From the NCBI GenBank assembly GCA_900239685.1, contig OENT01000123.1, positions 67,328-131,327 on the forward strand: a stretch of 64,000 bases of DNA, in the 5' to 3' direction. How positions within the stretch are numbered: position 1 is the stretch's first letter; the number at the start of each line of letters is the position of its first letter. A program made the position numbers and the translations under genes. Below the pieces are notes generated by a model that saw only the letters and a program-made list of their open reading frames with translations, was not told the origin of the DNA and made no database searches. Source of the stretch: Rotaria macrura. Lineage: Eukaryota > Rotifera > Eurotatoria > Philodinida > Philodinidae. Shown piece after piece: positions 40,201 to 53,300 of the stretch.

Positions 40201-40949
40201 ATAGTTTTTTCCTTTGGCTAAAATCTTTAGATGCACGCATGCTTAATCTCTTTTTTTGTAACGTAATTTTTTTTTCTTGTTGATCATTGATCGACAAGAA
40301 TTCAATCTGTTGTTCAAAATTATTCTACTGCGTATTGATGCAGGTTACTAAATTATATTTTTATTCGAATCCAAAGTTTGCATTTCGACAAAACAGCTCA
40401 TTTCATATCATTCAAACCGCTGTACTTCGGATGAATAGTTTTTCAATTCGTGTAAAAATCTCGAGTTTCCATTAAAATAGGCGCTTTCTCATATAACTTT
40501 TTCGAGTTGAAATCGATAAACGGTGATTTTTTTTAACTTCGGTAGTGATTCTATGACGAATTTTTTTCTCAGCGGTTCAATAAAGTTTTCAAGAGTAAAT
40601 TCTGGAAAACGTGACATTCAATTCGTTCGAACTCGATTAGTCAATGCTGGTTTTTAGATGATGATAAAACATTCCGATGTTTTAGACTCACTTAATGTGC
40701 TCTGAAATATTGATAAAAATACTATCGGTTTATGAGAAGCTTTAATATTTCTTCATCAATTTTCATACATGAATTAGTGCAGTATGTTTCGTTGTTTCAA
40801 ATGAAACTTTATGAAGAAATATATTTTCATTAGTTTAATTAGAGTAAAACTATAGTCTATTAATTTGCATCGATATATATTTCTATGCTGTAATGGGTAA
40901 AATCTATTCGCCCTCTTACTGAATATTTCTATTCCTTACAAAAGATATT
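37271..40949. other. AT-rich spacer
   Basis: The first bases after the RBR stop are a T-rich presumed 3' UTR. A (TA)n tract lies at 37832-37854 and an 11-base C run near 39270-39280. No reading frame has recognisable content. Confidence 0.55.
37832..37854. repeat. (TA)n microsatellite
   Basis: A run of about 11 TA units in the spacer downstream of the RBR ligase gene. Confidence 0.85.
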
Positions 40950-41735
40950 ATTTAAATGATAATTTATCTAATTTCGATTATATTCCTATTGAAACATGTC
41001 ATCATCGTCAAAGTTTACTCAATCAATGTTCTCAATTAATTGGATTTACATTATTGGAATCGTCTTTTGATTTTGTTATTGATGATATCAAAACGATTCT
41101 TCTTTGTATGAGAAATTTAATTAAATTAACCTTGAGTATTCACCATACATTTGATCCATTATTTTGTCATGGTTCCATTTTTGAATCCATGTTACGTGAA
41201 TAGCTAATCGAATATTGATTGGAGATTTCATTCGATGTTCAATGAACGTCACATGTTATGGTAGCGAATATTGTAGATGGATACATATTTATTGTTTATC
41301 ATGGCCATCAAATAAAAACGGTAAACAAAAATTACCTGTAGTCCAAGTCGGATCAAATTCACCTCTATCATTCAATGTAAACAAATCTGAGTATAAAAAA
41401 CATACGATAATTGGCAATGACAATGATTTTACTCTATTAAATACGAAATTTACTCATGTTTGTGAAATCGTAAGTTGTATATTGATCAATATTAAACTAC
41501 CATGTCGTATTTACAAACTAGTTTTTTCAAGAGATGTGAGTAAGTATTTTCTATTGAGAGAAACAGAGCAAGAAATCTTTTTTAATTCGTTGGATCGATT
41601 TTACCTGCTTTTTCAATAAATGTGATAATACAACCTTCGATTCGTTATCTAATTGTTCAACATTGTTTACATAACGAAATGGAACTGTCAATACTTGCTC
41701 AGCAATTTCTAAATGCCTATGTCAAAGAATAGCTG
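40950..41735 (+). pseudogene. Relic of a bdelloid F-box/LRR-like family protein
   Basis: Plus-strand frames carry phrases of the large bdelloid F-box-like family. First comes a leucine-rich stretch (CRNLIKLTLS-like, with H-T-F-D-P-L-F), then WIHIYCLSWPSNKNGK with L-P-V-V-Q, then a segment on threshold residues with C-E-I-V-S-C and I-K-L-P-C-R-I. The frame is broken at 41201, where a TAG ends the first part, and resumes in another frame before 41215; a further frame change follows near 41619. No 5' F-box exon is visible. The family assignment comes from memory of similar bdelloid proteins and is moderate at best; the coding-like but interrupted character is directly visible. Confidence 0.45.
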
Positions 41736-43583
41736 CTATTGGTCTGAATTGATTTGTTTCTCAACAGACTTGTTTGAAGCACAAAAAACTATTATTTCGA
41801 ATCAAAGTCAATCATATGATTGGTTTATTTAACATGTAAAATTAGAAGATGATAGAAAATCTGTTCATCGCTATTCTTCTTATTCATCTTTAACTATCTG
41901 GTATTGATTATCATGAGATTTAAATAAAACATTCAGGCATGCCAGTATAAATGTTTATCTTTCTTTCACCCATATCCTAACATTGTAGCAGGAACATATG
42001 TTGTATATGTGAATGTCAGATCTGGAATAAAAATCTTTTTGTATAGTTAGACTTCATTTATTTTATTAGATCTTGTTAATATAATACAAGATACGAGAAC
42101 TTGTTGTCAACCTTTCGTTTTTTGAAATGTTAAACTAAACAATTTGAACCGAATTTGATTGAGAGATATTATATAGTTTATAAGACACGTTAAAACTAAA
42201 ACATTCCACGCAAAGATACATTGAAGGTCGATTAGATTTATAAAATTTCCAGTTCAAGCTGAGTTCGGTTCGATCGGATGCACTTTGCTACGAACAGTAT
42301 GAATATGATTTTTTATTTTATTTCCGACCTTGCTGTTATGCATAAAACTACTTAAAATAATTCGAAAAGAACATCTGAAAAATCTGTTATTTCCGTATGT
42401 TTGATTTTTACTGTTTGGCGTATTTTGAACATATCTTGTGCCCATCGCTACGACGGCCAACATGCGTACCCAAAACGTTGAAGATGTATTACGATAAAAT
42501 CATGCTATTAGTACTAGCTGATGATGATAGATATCGAATGGGTTTGCACAAGTAAAAAAATGCCAAATTTTTCAAAAGAAAGCCTATTTTAGCAGCAACA
42601 TAGCCTGTCACGGATTGCTTGAGGGATGAAAGATGATTTTTCGATGGCTTATATGCAGCACATATATGAATATATATATATATATCCACCAAGTATCGCT
42701 ATTTGAAACTTTATACGTGAATAGGTGCATGATTTCGAAAAAAATCGTACACAGTGGTCCTTGTCGCTGAGTGGTCTGAATGAAATATTTTTTCCTCAGC
42801 AATACAAAAACTATTCAACCCTATAAATACTACTATCGATATATCTCCAGCTTTAGCACAACTATCTAATGTTGTAATCGATGTCGTAATTGTTGAAAGT
42901 TATTGCGCAATGCACGTGTCTACTCTCGTGCAATGTCTTCTGAGTAAAACAATAGGTTAACTATAAGAATTGACAATAGTTGAATCTTTTTGAAAATAAC
43001 CTCTATTGGAAAAGTCAAGTTCGCTTTCGTTCAAACTTTTAAGACTATTCAATGACTATTCAACTATAGGCTGTAGACGAAATTTCCAGGAAAACATCTA
43101 TACTTCTTGTCCTTTAGAAATGCCACGATCTTAGTGAAACTTTTAATAAAAGGCTCACAACTAATCATAGAGAGCTTGACCTTGCTCTATAATTTTTTCT
43201 AAGCCTTTCTTATCGTGGCACATATCTATGCGTGGCCTTAATATGAATTCAAACGACGTATAACGGTTCGATGTGTTCCACTTATTTGAGAACTGTCAAT
43301 TTTCCTCATATCGGTGGGAAACATCGCATTTACGATGATGAAGTCGACTATTTGTCAACACGTGTGTCGGGCTGAATATTGAATATTGATTAGGTATCTG
43401 AATGTTTAGCTTGTTCTTAACTAATGAAGAAATCATGCAAAATGTTTGATTCAGAAAGACATATGAGAATAGATTGATGAATACGATTTATTCGATATAA
43501 AAAAATGTCTGAAGATATACACAGTTAAAAACGCTCGTTTATATAAAAAAAAAGCAACGGTTGTTCATTCGATGCAAAATGTT
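41736..43583. other. AT-rich spacer
   Basis: No supported gene. A short (TA)n stretch lies near 42668-42686. Open frames at 42254-42802 on the minus strand overlap in two frames and have no domain signal. Confidence 0.5.
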
Positions 43584-43984
43584 TTATTCCTTGGTTCCCA
43601 TTGTTGCATTGAGATGAGCAACTGGAGTTTCAGAAATTGTAAATTGATCACCTGAAAGCCAACCTTGATTTTCTCTATCGGCTTTTTTGCGTGGATCACA
43701 GTCTGGTGTGTCGTGACCAGTAATTAGTGCTTCGAGGACAGCAGCTTCTTCGACTGCAATTTTCTCTATTAAAAATAATTACAAAACCTCCAAAAACTGT
43801 AATTAGAATATTTACCTTTCTCTGCTGAACTCATTATTTGTTGGTTGTTTGTATTGGACGTATTTACTTTTGAAAAAATGGATCGATAATCTCGAATGAC
43901 TGATTGTTGCTTTGGATTTTTTTCTCGTATTAATGTGGATGATTCTTTCAGAACGCGCTGATTAAATAGTGTTCGCATGCCCAT
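43584..43984 (-). CDS. Small two-exon protein of unknown function, possibly mitochondrial
   Basis: Minus strand: exon 1 is 43984-43816 and exon 2 is 43765-43584, with a 50-bp GT-AG intron and matching phase 1, giving 116 residues. The N-terminus is basic and Ser/Thr-containing with few acids (MGMRTLFNQRVLKESS), which suits a mitochondrial presequence. The second exon carries EEAAVLEALITGHDTPDCDP and later NQGWLSGDQF. I do not recognise the family. Clean splice sites, good codon-like content and an AATAAA that overlaps the stop codon on the minus strand support a real gene. No lesions are seen. Confidence 0.6.
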
Positions 43985-44439
43985 GAAAACTGAATTGGGA
44001 ATATGTTCCTGATAACCTCAGTTATAGAGGATATGAATGCATCTATCCATACATACACGAGTATTCTAGTGCGAGGCCAACAAGTCTGAAAGAACGAGTA
44101 CAAAAATAGATCTTTTTCTTGTGTCGACGTGTAATATCATGACTGAAAAATAGTTTGTCTTTCTCCCACATTAGCTTAACTGGTAACAGACGTTATATCT
44201 TTGAATAAAATATACATACGAGAATATTTATTAGATAAAGATAAAAGGGAATTAATGCGAAGTATTCTAAAAGATAATTACGAGAGCATTCAGCATTATT
44301 TGATTTTAAGAATCTATTTTATTTCTTGATTTCTAATGATTTCATACGAAAATATTTTCTTTTAGTACGATTAACACAATTCGAATGAATCTGCAGATCG
44401 ATTCATTAAGTAAATAAAAGGTAGCTTCATATAAATGTT

Positions 44440-45149
44440 CTATTTATTATCTATGTTCCGTTGAAGCGCACGAGTAGCAACAGCGAAATGATTTATTTTT
44501 GTCTCAAGATCCTCGATGAAACGCATAAAACTAGTTTTGATACACCCGAAGTCAATGGGTTGACTCGAAGCTGTTTCTGTACAAACCTGATATTTACGTC
44601 ATCTTAATCGATGGCAATGTACAGAAAAAGAAAGATGTATTGCTCTTACGTGCTCTTATCAACTCATCTACTCCAGCTAATAAATTTGTCCATCTGCCAC
44701 CATGCATGGAACCAAAACAATCTAACAATAACATGTAATGGAACGGTTCTGATAGATCTCTTGATTTAATCTTTATAACATGAAAGCCATATGAAATTCG
44801 ACGCAGAACTTTTGTCCAACTTGGAACTATGCATAGATAAATTAAGTTTTAAGTTTCGTTACTTCACCCACTGTAGTTACATGATCGAACTCTCATTCTG
44901 GATAATTTCATTTCATCTCTTTCTTGTGTCTTTGACCACAATAAAATCATGGTCGTTGATTTTGTTACACAGATATAAACCAGTTTCATTCTTAATTTCA
45001 AGTTTAATGTCAGCGAATTCTCTTAATTGATGACCGGTACTACAGCTGTACTTGTTATCTTCATCGCGTTTAAAAAAATAACAATGAAAAACAAGTATAA
45101 TAGATAATATGGCACTAAATATTATATAATAATGGAAAAACAACAACAA
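44440..45149 (-). pseudogene. Relic of a von Willebrand factor A domain protein
   Basis: On the minus strand, about 44850-44600 reads through a phrase like ISYGFHVIKIKSRDLSEP followed by FHYMLLLDCFGSMHGGRW. This resembles the start of a VWA domain (L-L-D-x-S-G-S-M, the MIDAS motif) with the first Ser replaced by Phe, then W-T-N-L-L-A-G-V-D-E-L-I. Downstream (44535-44452) another frame continues with coding-like F-I-E-D-L-E-T-K-I-N. Upstream (45149-44913) is a frame with a hydrophobic N-terminus and a Cys/His stretch (C-S-T-G-H-Q-L). Stops and frame changes separate the pieces, so I read it as a decayed gene. It could instead be a multi-exon gene with introns I failed to place. Confidence 0.45.
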
Positions 45150-48100
45150 AAAATCATATTATAATCCAGACAAAAAGGCGAGTTGAAATGAATGCTTTTA
45201 TTTTCAGTCATGCAATTCTCGTGAAGGAGGGTTACAGATGTAAACTTCTACATTCAATCAGATATCTTATTCACATAAATATCGACTAAAGATCAATTAG
45301 TTGGAAAACATTTTGCTGTCATATTTTAGGTGTTGACTATATCTTATACGTTGATATCACTCAAATGTCTATCATTCGTCAAGAAATTGTATGGTAGGTG
45401 GAAGAAATAGCTAAAAGCACTGGAGGAAAATAATTTCTTACAAAGAAAATGGAAATCATATTTCGATGGACTGCATAATTTATCTATATAGATAAAAGTT
45501 TAACAGTTTAGAATTCGTCTGCGTCTTTTCCAGAAAGGACTATATCACCTTTCTAAGAATCCAACCAGTTTTTCGCATAATATATTTGAAAAGGTTTCAG
45601 ATAAAAATTTTGATTGTTAAATATTCTCTCAATCTGCAATATGTACTCACAGAAAATTGGACTACTAGCTTGTACATAACATTTCTTAATCTAGTTTTTC
45701 TTTTTTTTTCGTCAAGATTCAGTATGTGATGGAACTGCAGTATCATCACTGGCAAGTTAGTGCACAGAGACTTTCAAGAATTAATGATTCTCGTAGAAAA
45801 AAAAATCAATAACTGCTGACAAGTCACATATGAGTGGAAGTTACGACTCACAAGAATCAATGAAATGATGAATTACAAAGAGAAGATATAATACATTCCT
45901 TTGCAAATTGATGAAAAACTTATAAATGATTTTTTAATTTTTCGTCGGCAGTAGCAGCAATATTCGATTGCACCTCAGAATTCGTATCAATTAGGAAGCA
46001 ACGGAAACCATATGCAGTTTTCAATGATCAACAACGACAAATACGTTTTGGTACAATTGATGCGAACATATGAAAGTGAACCTAAACAGTTTTTGACTGG
46101 TGCATTTTATTACACTCTATGCCCGTAGTTCATCAAAAAAATTTCCCAACACTTTGCCAATTATTAAGGGAGATATGCCCCGTATAAATGTGCGAGTTTT
46201 TCTACGTGTGCGTGAGTTCATGCAAAAGCAACCTCAATTTGAGCGTTCGAAAATTTTTACCTAGTACGAATCAGGACATGATCCTAGATAGAATGGTCGA
46301 TGTAGTTCTCACGGAAACGAAGAACAAATTTTTGATCCATCTGGAATCGTGGATGCGAATACGGCAATTTCGAACTGATGTTTTCCATTTTTCTTGAGAA
46401 CCATGTCGACAATTCTACCTAGGGTGATGTCCTGATTCGTTTTAGATACAGATTATTGAATAAAGATGGAAGCTAGAGAGTAATGCGCTTTTTTATGTCT
46501 ATACTGTATTAATTTTATGAAAAAGCCGTCCGTATCTTGAACATTTTTCGCTTTTGCGATCAGAATTTTTTTCACAAAGATACTTTCTGATCACTTCCCC
46601 CTAACTAAGTCGAAAAAAATAGTTTTGAATGAATGGTATTGCAAATATTCGTGAAAAATTGTGATTCTACATTTTTTAGTATAACGTAAATTTCTCGAGA
46701 ACAGAAGATGACTCATACCTGCAGTTTTTATCACTTGTAGACCGCTGTGGATTACATTTACTCTAAAAATTTAAGCTAAATCACATGGCTAATTGAAGAG
46801 TTATGAGGTATCCAATTTTCAAATCGTCACTCTACAAAGTAAGTATATGGACCTTTTTTCAAAAAGTCTTGTTCTTTTATGAACAAACATAGTTGCTAAC
46901 ACAGACTTTTCTCTAGTCATTTTGTTACTCAAAGACATATCTATCTTTTTGTATAGTCTCCACGTCACCACCTTTATTCCTGACCAAGCTATAATCATGC
47001 TTGCATCAATTTACACAAAAATAGTGTCTGTTAAACAATGTGAACGTTGGAAGGAGGAGAGAACAAAATATAAAATTTAAATCGATAATATATTTCCATA
47101 AGGCATTGAACGCTGTACAAAACATTCTATTTTAATGATTTGTCTCTTGCTTTTCTATAGGCTAAAAATTCACTTTCCTTATCATGCGTCGGCAAAAACA
47201 AGCATGCTTTTGTCATCTATTTCTCATAACTCAATGTCTATATGAGCTACAGAGCTGAAATTTTGTGTAGCAGTGGGACATACCAGGATCAATAGCATGT
47301 GAAAAATTGCTTGGATCGATTGAGAGAAATACACGTTATTAGTCGAATACAGCTAATATACAAGTTGTACCAAAAAGTTGCAATTCACTCATGAAACAAC
47401 CATAAGAGTACAAGCACACCCAGAATCCTTGACGCTGAACAAGCGAAGATTAAACGATTGTTATAGTTCAGGTGGTCCTTCAACACCAAAACAGCAGTGT
47501 TCAAATAGTAATACTAATGCACTTGTTCACGAAGAGACACTTGCTCAAGGTAAACAAATGATGTCTAATATTCATTTCTTGCGAAGATGTCCACGATCCA
47601 ATCATGAAACATGATAGAATGGTTGTCTTCGGGCTCTAGAGGATTCTTTTGAGCTTGAGAAGCACTTATTATGTTTTATGATTGAAACTCAGAATCCGAA
47701 GAGTATTCATTGATAGTGTACTGAATTAAACATTTTGAAATTCTAAAGACTACAACACAGAACGAATTTATTTTGTTTTCAATCTCATGTTTGTGCGGTT
47801 ACGTTGAAAGTCATTGGTGGAACTCTTCTCTTTCAGTAGCTTCTCTACTAAAGACAACATTTAAAAGCGTTTAGAAGTGTGCTCACTAATTTTTTATTCA
47901 CTGGTCAGTTTAAAGAATATCAATCTCATCGATTTTTCGACACGGGGCGATGTAAGAGAGATGATGCCTAGCATTCAACTATTTGAATGCAAACTTGATG
48001 TTTTTTTGCTACTAGTTTCTAGAATATTTCTAATCTAAAGTTAGAACTGAAATATTTACAACGCCCAATAGCTTCATATGGCTAAGCTCTTCTCATGAGA

Positions 48101-49199
48101 AATTATTCAGTTCTCTTTGCTTCCTAATTGCTTGCTAGAAACCCTTAAAATTAAAACAGAATATTCTAGTAATGTTCCATAGAAATACTTGTAAGTAACT
48201 TTAGACACTTTCACTAATATTTTGCTAATATAAGTGACGATTTTTCGAATTTGCTTGCTATCCAAAATGACCATCTGTGTACGCTGAACTAACTGATGAA
48301 TCATCTGTCATCGAAAAAATTATTCGAAAAGAATACTACAGATTTTCAAAAGCTGCATATAATACGTACACATGTGTACTTGATTCAGGGCACAGAAAAA
48401 AAATACTGGTTGACTGTGTTTAATCCACGAAATGCTCTCAAATAACTTTTTCAACAAATTCGAAATTTTATTTAAAAAATATTTTGTAAATTATCACGAA
48501 GCTCTTGGAAGACTATTATTCTAGAGCCTATATAACTCTTGAGAGTTTTACATGAATTGTTAAATTCCGACGAAGTTGACGAAGAATTTAGACAATACAT
48601 AAAAATGGCTTGCAAGTTGTTCGAACTTCTAATTATAACTCTATTTTTCAGTGTAAGACAATCGTTCCCCGGATATTTCACAAACATCGCATGCGTTTAA
48701 TAAAACTGAGAATTACATGGTGGGATTGTACTTTGAAGAAGCTTTAATCTAATTCAGGTATAAGCCAAATTGTTTTTCAGCGACAGAACCTAAAAACAAT
48801 GAAATCGATCTGATGTTTTTCTTATTATTCATATTTGAACTGAATTTCACGAGGGTGTGAATGTGGACCTGGATGTGTAGCTGTGGATTTTCTTATCCGA
48901 TTCACACCCTATCGGTATGCACTGAGGATGTGAGGGTAGTTATCGCTTATTTACATACGCATCCAATCACACTTACATTCACGACCTACACACATTCACA
49001 CATACCCTGTGCACGAAGAGAAAGTAAGTGAAAATTAGAATGGAATACAAAGGTTAATCGAAGTCACAGAAGAGACGTTAGTGAAACAAATATTTAAACG
49101 AGAATTGAATATAGATAGAATCTATGTGAATCTGCACGTTATAAGAATACACTGTAACAAGTAAGGTGAATGCTATCAATCTTAACATCTACGGCATTA
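45150..49199. other. Spacer with repeats, no confident gene
   Basis: No recognisable coding content. The plus-strand frame at 47378-47614 is polar with S-S-G-G-P-S-T-P-K but matches no family I know. An imperfect GT-rich inverted repeat lies at 48852-49008. Confidence 0.5.
48852..49008. repeat. Imperfect inverted repeat of GTGTGAATGTG-type motifs
   Basis: The left end reads agggtgtgaatgtgg and the right end is cacattcacacataccct, its approximate reverse complement. The interior repeats related GGATGTG/CACATCC-like words. It looks like a small degenerate foldback element about 157 bp long. No target duplication was found. Confidence 0.45.
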
Positions 49200-50300
49200 A
49201 TACTCCTACAGTGGGATCTCAGCTTTGACGAGTTCAATATTATTGTTCAAGAATTTATGCATTGTCTTCTAGTTGATACACGTCTCTGTGATACGCTTTA
49301 GCTTGATTATAATATTCCAACCCTTTAAAGTACCTTCCACTTTTTTTAACGATAACCAGGTGATGTCGTATTTTTCGAGCTAATATTATTTCAATTTCTC
49401 CATTCCATTTACTGTCATGTTCTGCTTCGTCGCGACTACGATAGGAAAAGTGCTTCCATCAGTATACAAGCCTTTTTGACTGCATTGTGTGCTTAAGGGT
49501 TTGGAGTGTCTGTTGTACGTGCCAGAGTGCTATCCGAGTGGTTTTCATTTGATAGAAGACTTCGGCGATCTAAGATTCAGTTAACATAAATCTTTGTCGA
49601 TCTTTTAGTGATCTACAAATTTCAGATTGTTGAAAATCATTTAATAATGCATCATCATATTGTTTCAGATTTAACAGAATATCACCAAGTCTTCTGTGAC
49701 GATTTGCTTTGTCACGAGCGCTCATTGATGGTTTTGATAACCGAGATGTTAACAGTTCTATGGCCTCGTCTGTATCATTTTTGCGTATTACCTCAGCATC
49801 GATAACTCGACACCCTAAGCTTGCTTTTTCCTGCATTCGATTGATCCAACCCTCTAATCGATATTCATTATGGTTATGATGACTTAAAATAGCAATCCAT
49901 ATGTGCTGTTCATTATTGAATTTGACTTGTTTTATTTTAAATATGCTTCCTAACGTGCGTAGTACTTCATTGCCTCCATGATTATTGGACATGTATTATA
50001 TATTTGCATAACTTGTGTTGTCGATTTGCGAGTATCGATCAGGAATTCAAGAAGAACGGGAACGAATTCAGTTGTCAATGCCGTCATCATAGCGAATTCA
50101 CGATTGGAACTTGCACTCAAGAACTCGTCTATAGAAAAGAACTGGTCAATATTCTGAAGAATGAAACTCAGTTCTATAGCCGGAATGACTGTACTACGAC
50201 AAATGCGATAAATAGGATCACACGAAGAGAATACGCGTAAAATATTTCTGTGTTCAACGCCCGATTATCGAGAGAGGTCTTGAACAAAGACATGCAATAT
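49200..50300 (-). pseudogene. Relic of an ADP-ribosyltransferase (ART) plus TPR protein
   Basis: Minus-strand frames, read from 50300 downward, give pieces in ART order. First is a Y-R segment with an I-L-Q-N-I-D-Q-F-F-S-I-D-E-F stretch, then L-S-A-S-S-N-R-E-F-A, which matches the STS-type motif with its following R-E-x-A. After a frame change comes G-G-N-E-V-L before a conserved post-ART strand (SIFKIKQVKF and the W-I-A-I-L-S that follows). The open piece 49992-49570 then runs into TPR-like helices (RRLGDILLNLKQYDDAL). Downstream (about 49560-49240), further TPR-like text (YYNQAKAYHRDV) is broken by stops. Bdelloids carry many ART-TPR proteins. Multiple frame changes and stops mark this copy as dead; no intact enzyme is present. 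Confidence 0.6.
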
Positions 50301-53300
50301 GATAAAAGAAACCCGTAGTTTGATTCTCGAAGGGATTCGCTGAGTATTCAGTAAAAAATAGCTTCTCGTGTACCAGAAAATTGGTTTATCTTAGCAATAG
50401 TCATTTTTAAGTTCTTCAACTATATTTCCATCGTAGACAACTTGAGGGTGTGGATGTTGATTTTATAAGTTTCCTTAAAACTGAAGTGAACACCCAAAGA
50501 AACATGCACATCCTATCGAAATACATAATATCTATTTGCATTTCTGTTGCATCATTTTCTTTTCTGGCGTATTTGACAGATTGTATATAGATGAGTTTCT
50601 TTGTTTCATTTTCGAAGTACATTGTCAAACATGGTTATTATTTTACTTTGATATCGTTCTACTTCTTGATTTTGTCTCAAGCATTGTGCGTCAAAGCATG
50701 AGTGATAGAGAACCATCGAAAGGTTATTTTTTCTTCCGCTTTACGTAGATGATTTCACTCCGATTGTTACTTGAAAATATTCTCATCAGTCGTTCTTTCA
50801 ACTGTAGTTTACTGAGAAAAACATGAATCGTGAGAATGTTTATCCTCCAACATTGATTAAATGATATTTTTCAAAAGAAAACGGATATGTATGATGTATT
50901 ATTCATGTTCTTTCAATTATCTGATAAGTACTATCGACATCATAAATGATAAAATAATGATTTCAAGTTTAGTGAATCAGCCGTCGAAAAATTTTACTTT
51001 TGAGCAGCCATTTTTTTGCCTATTTGTTGTAATTATATGAAGCAAACATGTCCTTTTCTTTTCTCTTTGATTTCTCTTTGCTTCACGAGAAAAAAAAACA
51101 CGAATGTCATTTGTTTTCATCTTTCATTTATTTGCACAATTGGTCACTTTTCAAAGCATGTCTACGTACGAAGCAATACTCTAGAAATTTCATCGAATTG
51201 CGAGTAAGAAATTTACATGTTGAAGTAGCTGAATGTATTCAAGTCATCCATCGTAAGTTGCAGGGATGAATATAGTTATATTAACTTAAAATAAGATTAA
51301 GCATGATCACTTATGTCTGAATATAGAGGAAGGAGGACGAACAATAATCATTTTAGTTCCTCGTATTAAACGTTAACGAATCATTTCATACTTAATATCA
51401 ATTTTAAGCGTTTTTCTTTTAAAACTTACGTGACATTAAAAGAATTCATTATATATGATTGAGTTAAGCGAACGTAATCGAAATTTAGCTTTTTGGTTAT
51501 GTTTGTATGACATCAGCATGGCGTACGGTCCGATTCGTTTTAGGGAGATTCTCTGCTTATACTAGGATGTACCAATTCCAATTGTAGACTTGAAATTAAG
51601 CGGAGTTGTGATTAGAATTGTCTGGAATTAGAATTGACATGGAGTCGGAAAACAATTGACTTGGAATTGAGTTGGAGTTGATTTTAAATTATCAACTCAT
51701 CAATTCCTATTTCCTGCAAAATTCTATTCCAACTCTAGCTAAAATCCGTGAAATTTAACAATTAGGTTTGACTGGAATAAGATTTAGTACTTTGCCGATT
51801 TCAAGCCAATTCCGAATTGATTCCTAGTGAGTTGCTTTTCGATTCCATGTCAATTCCAAGAATTAGAATCGAGAATCCCAAGCAAATAATGAAACTGATT
51901 AGTGTCTAGGAAAAAGAAGCCTTGTTTTCTCTCCAAGTTCTTTTTACAAAAGATTCAAATGAAATACAATAAATATGAACATGTATTCGCGAGAACCTCA
52001 GAGGATAGTTTTAAATGAAGATGAATTCATATCAATTCAGTTGTTAAGACGACAATTAAATATGCTAGAGGACAGTTTCTATATGATTTTGAATAAAACT
52101 CTTTTCCTAGGTAACTTCTAGGACATTTTTTTTATACACATATGCCAAATATTTACAGTTTTTTTTCAAAGTTTTATTTAAACTATAACCAGTAACATGT
52201 TTTATATTTTTGAGTCGATGTTAGTCAATATCATAACTAATAAATGTTAAGAAGTTTGATGTGAACTTTCTGAAGATCTCAGCATTTCTTTTCTTCGAAG
52301 AGACGACTAAGCACCCTGAGTTCTACGTGCTGGTATAGCTAGCCTTTAGGGAAACTAGAAAATTCATTCGTTCATATTCATATTTTAAAAACTGCTGCAA
52401 AATTCTTCGTCATTCCATTATTTATTTCAAAATAGTAAATCAATCGAATTCAGTTTAAAATTTGAATTGAATTTAACTTCGAAAGATTCATCCATTTTAT
52501 TGGATCCTGACCGAATTATCCGACATTATTCATTAAATTTATTCATTACTGCAGTCGAAATGATTTGATTAGAAGTCAACGTTCGCTAACAAAAGAAATG
52601 ATTCACCAACGATATTTCTTCGACAATGATCAAGGGACTAGATAAGTTTATCTTTGATTGTGAAAAAAATATCGCGTAGAGAAGCATGAGAATTGAAATC
52701 TGTCTAGCGTTTCCATAATCTTTCTGGGATTTCTTCTGTTTTAATGGTAGTCAGGGAAAAGCACAGTAAACGTAAAAATTATTCTGTCTGTTCAATAAGA
52801 TCGAATCCATTTCATCAGAATAGCATCTCTTTACATATTCTCTTTCGACTTTCTTCATCTTTAATAGTGAAGTAAAAGAAGATGAAAATATGAGTGTTTA
52901 CATTTAGATGATAGGATAACAATCGAAACAGTTCACGCATTCACAAATTTGTTGCTATCGTCAAAACTATTCTGAAACTTTAAATAGAACTTTCGAATAA
53001 TTATTTTACCGAGACAAGCACGCTCTATTTTTCAATCGCTGTCTACATGTTAAACAACATATCTAGTCGAGTCATTCTCATATCCAAGGCATCATGTAGG
53101 TATAGAACTACTCGTTGCATTAAGGGATAATTTAGAAGGAGAAGGGTATTCTATTTTTACGGAGCCCTTACTAATATTCAGATAGATATTCGCATCTAAA
53201 ATCTATACCAAAAGCCTGGAAGTATCGCAGCGTCACAAAAGATTCAGGAATGAATTTCTCCTGAATTCTAATTTATATGCTAACATAAAATCACAGTTGA

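Noticed and set aside
47378..47614. Polar 78-residue frame
   Set aside because: No domain, start context or splice partner; could be a fragment but cannot be supported.
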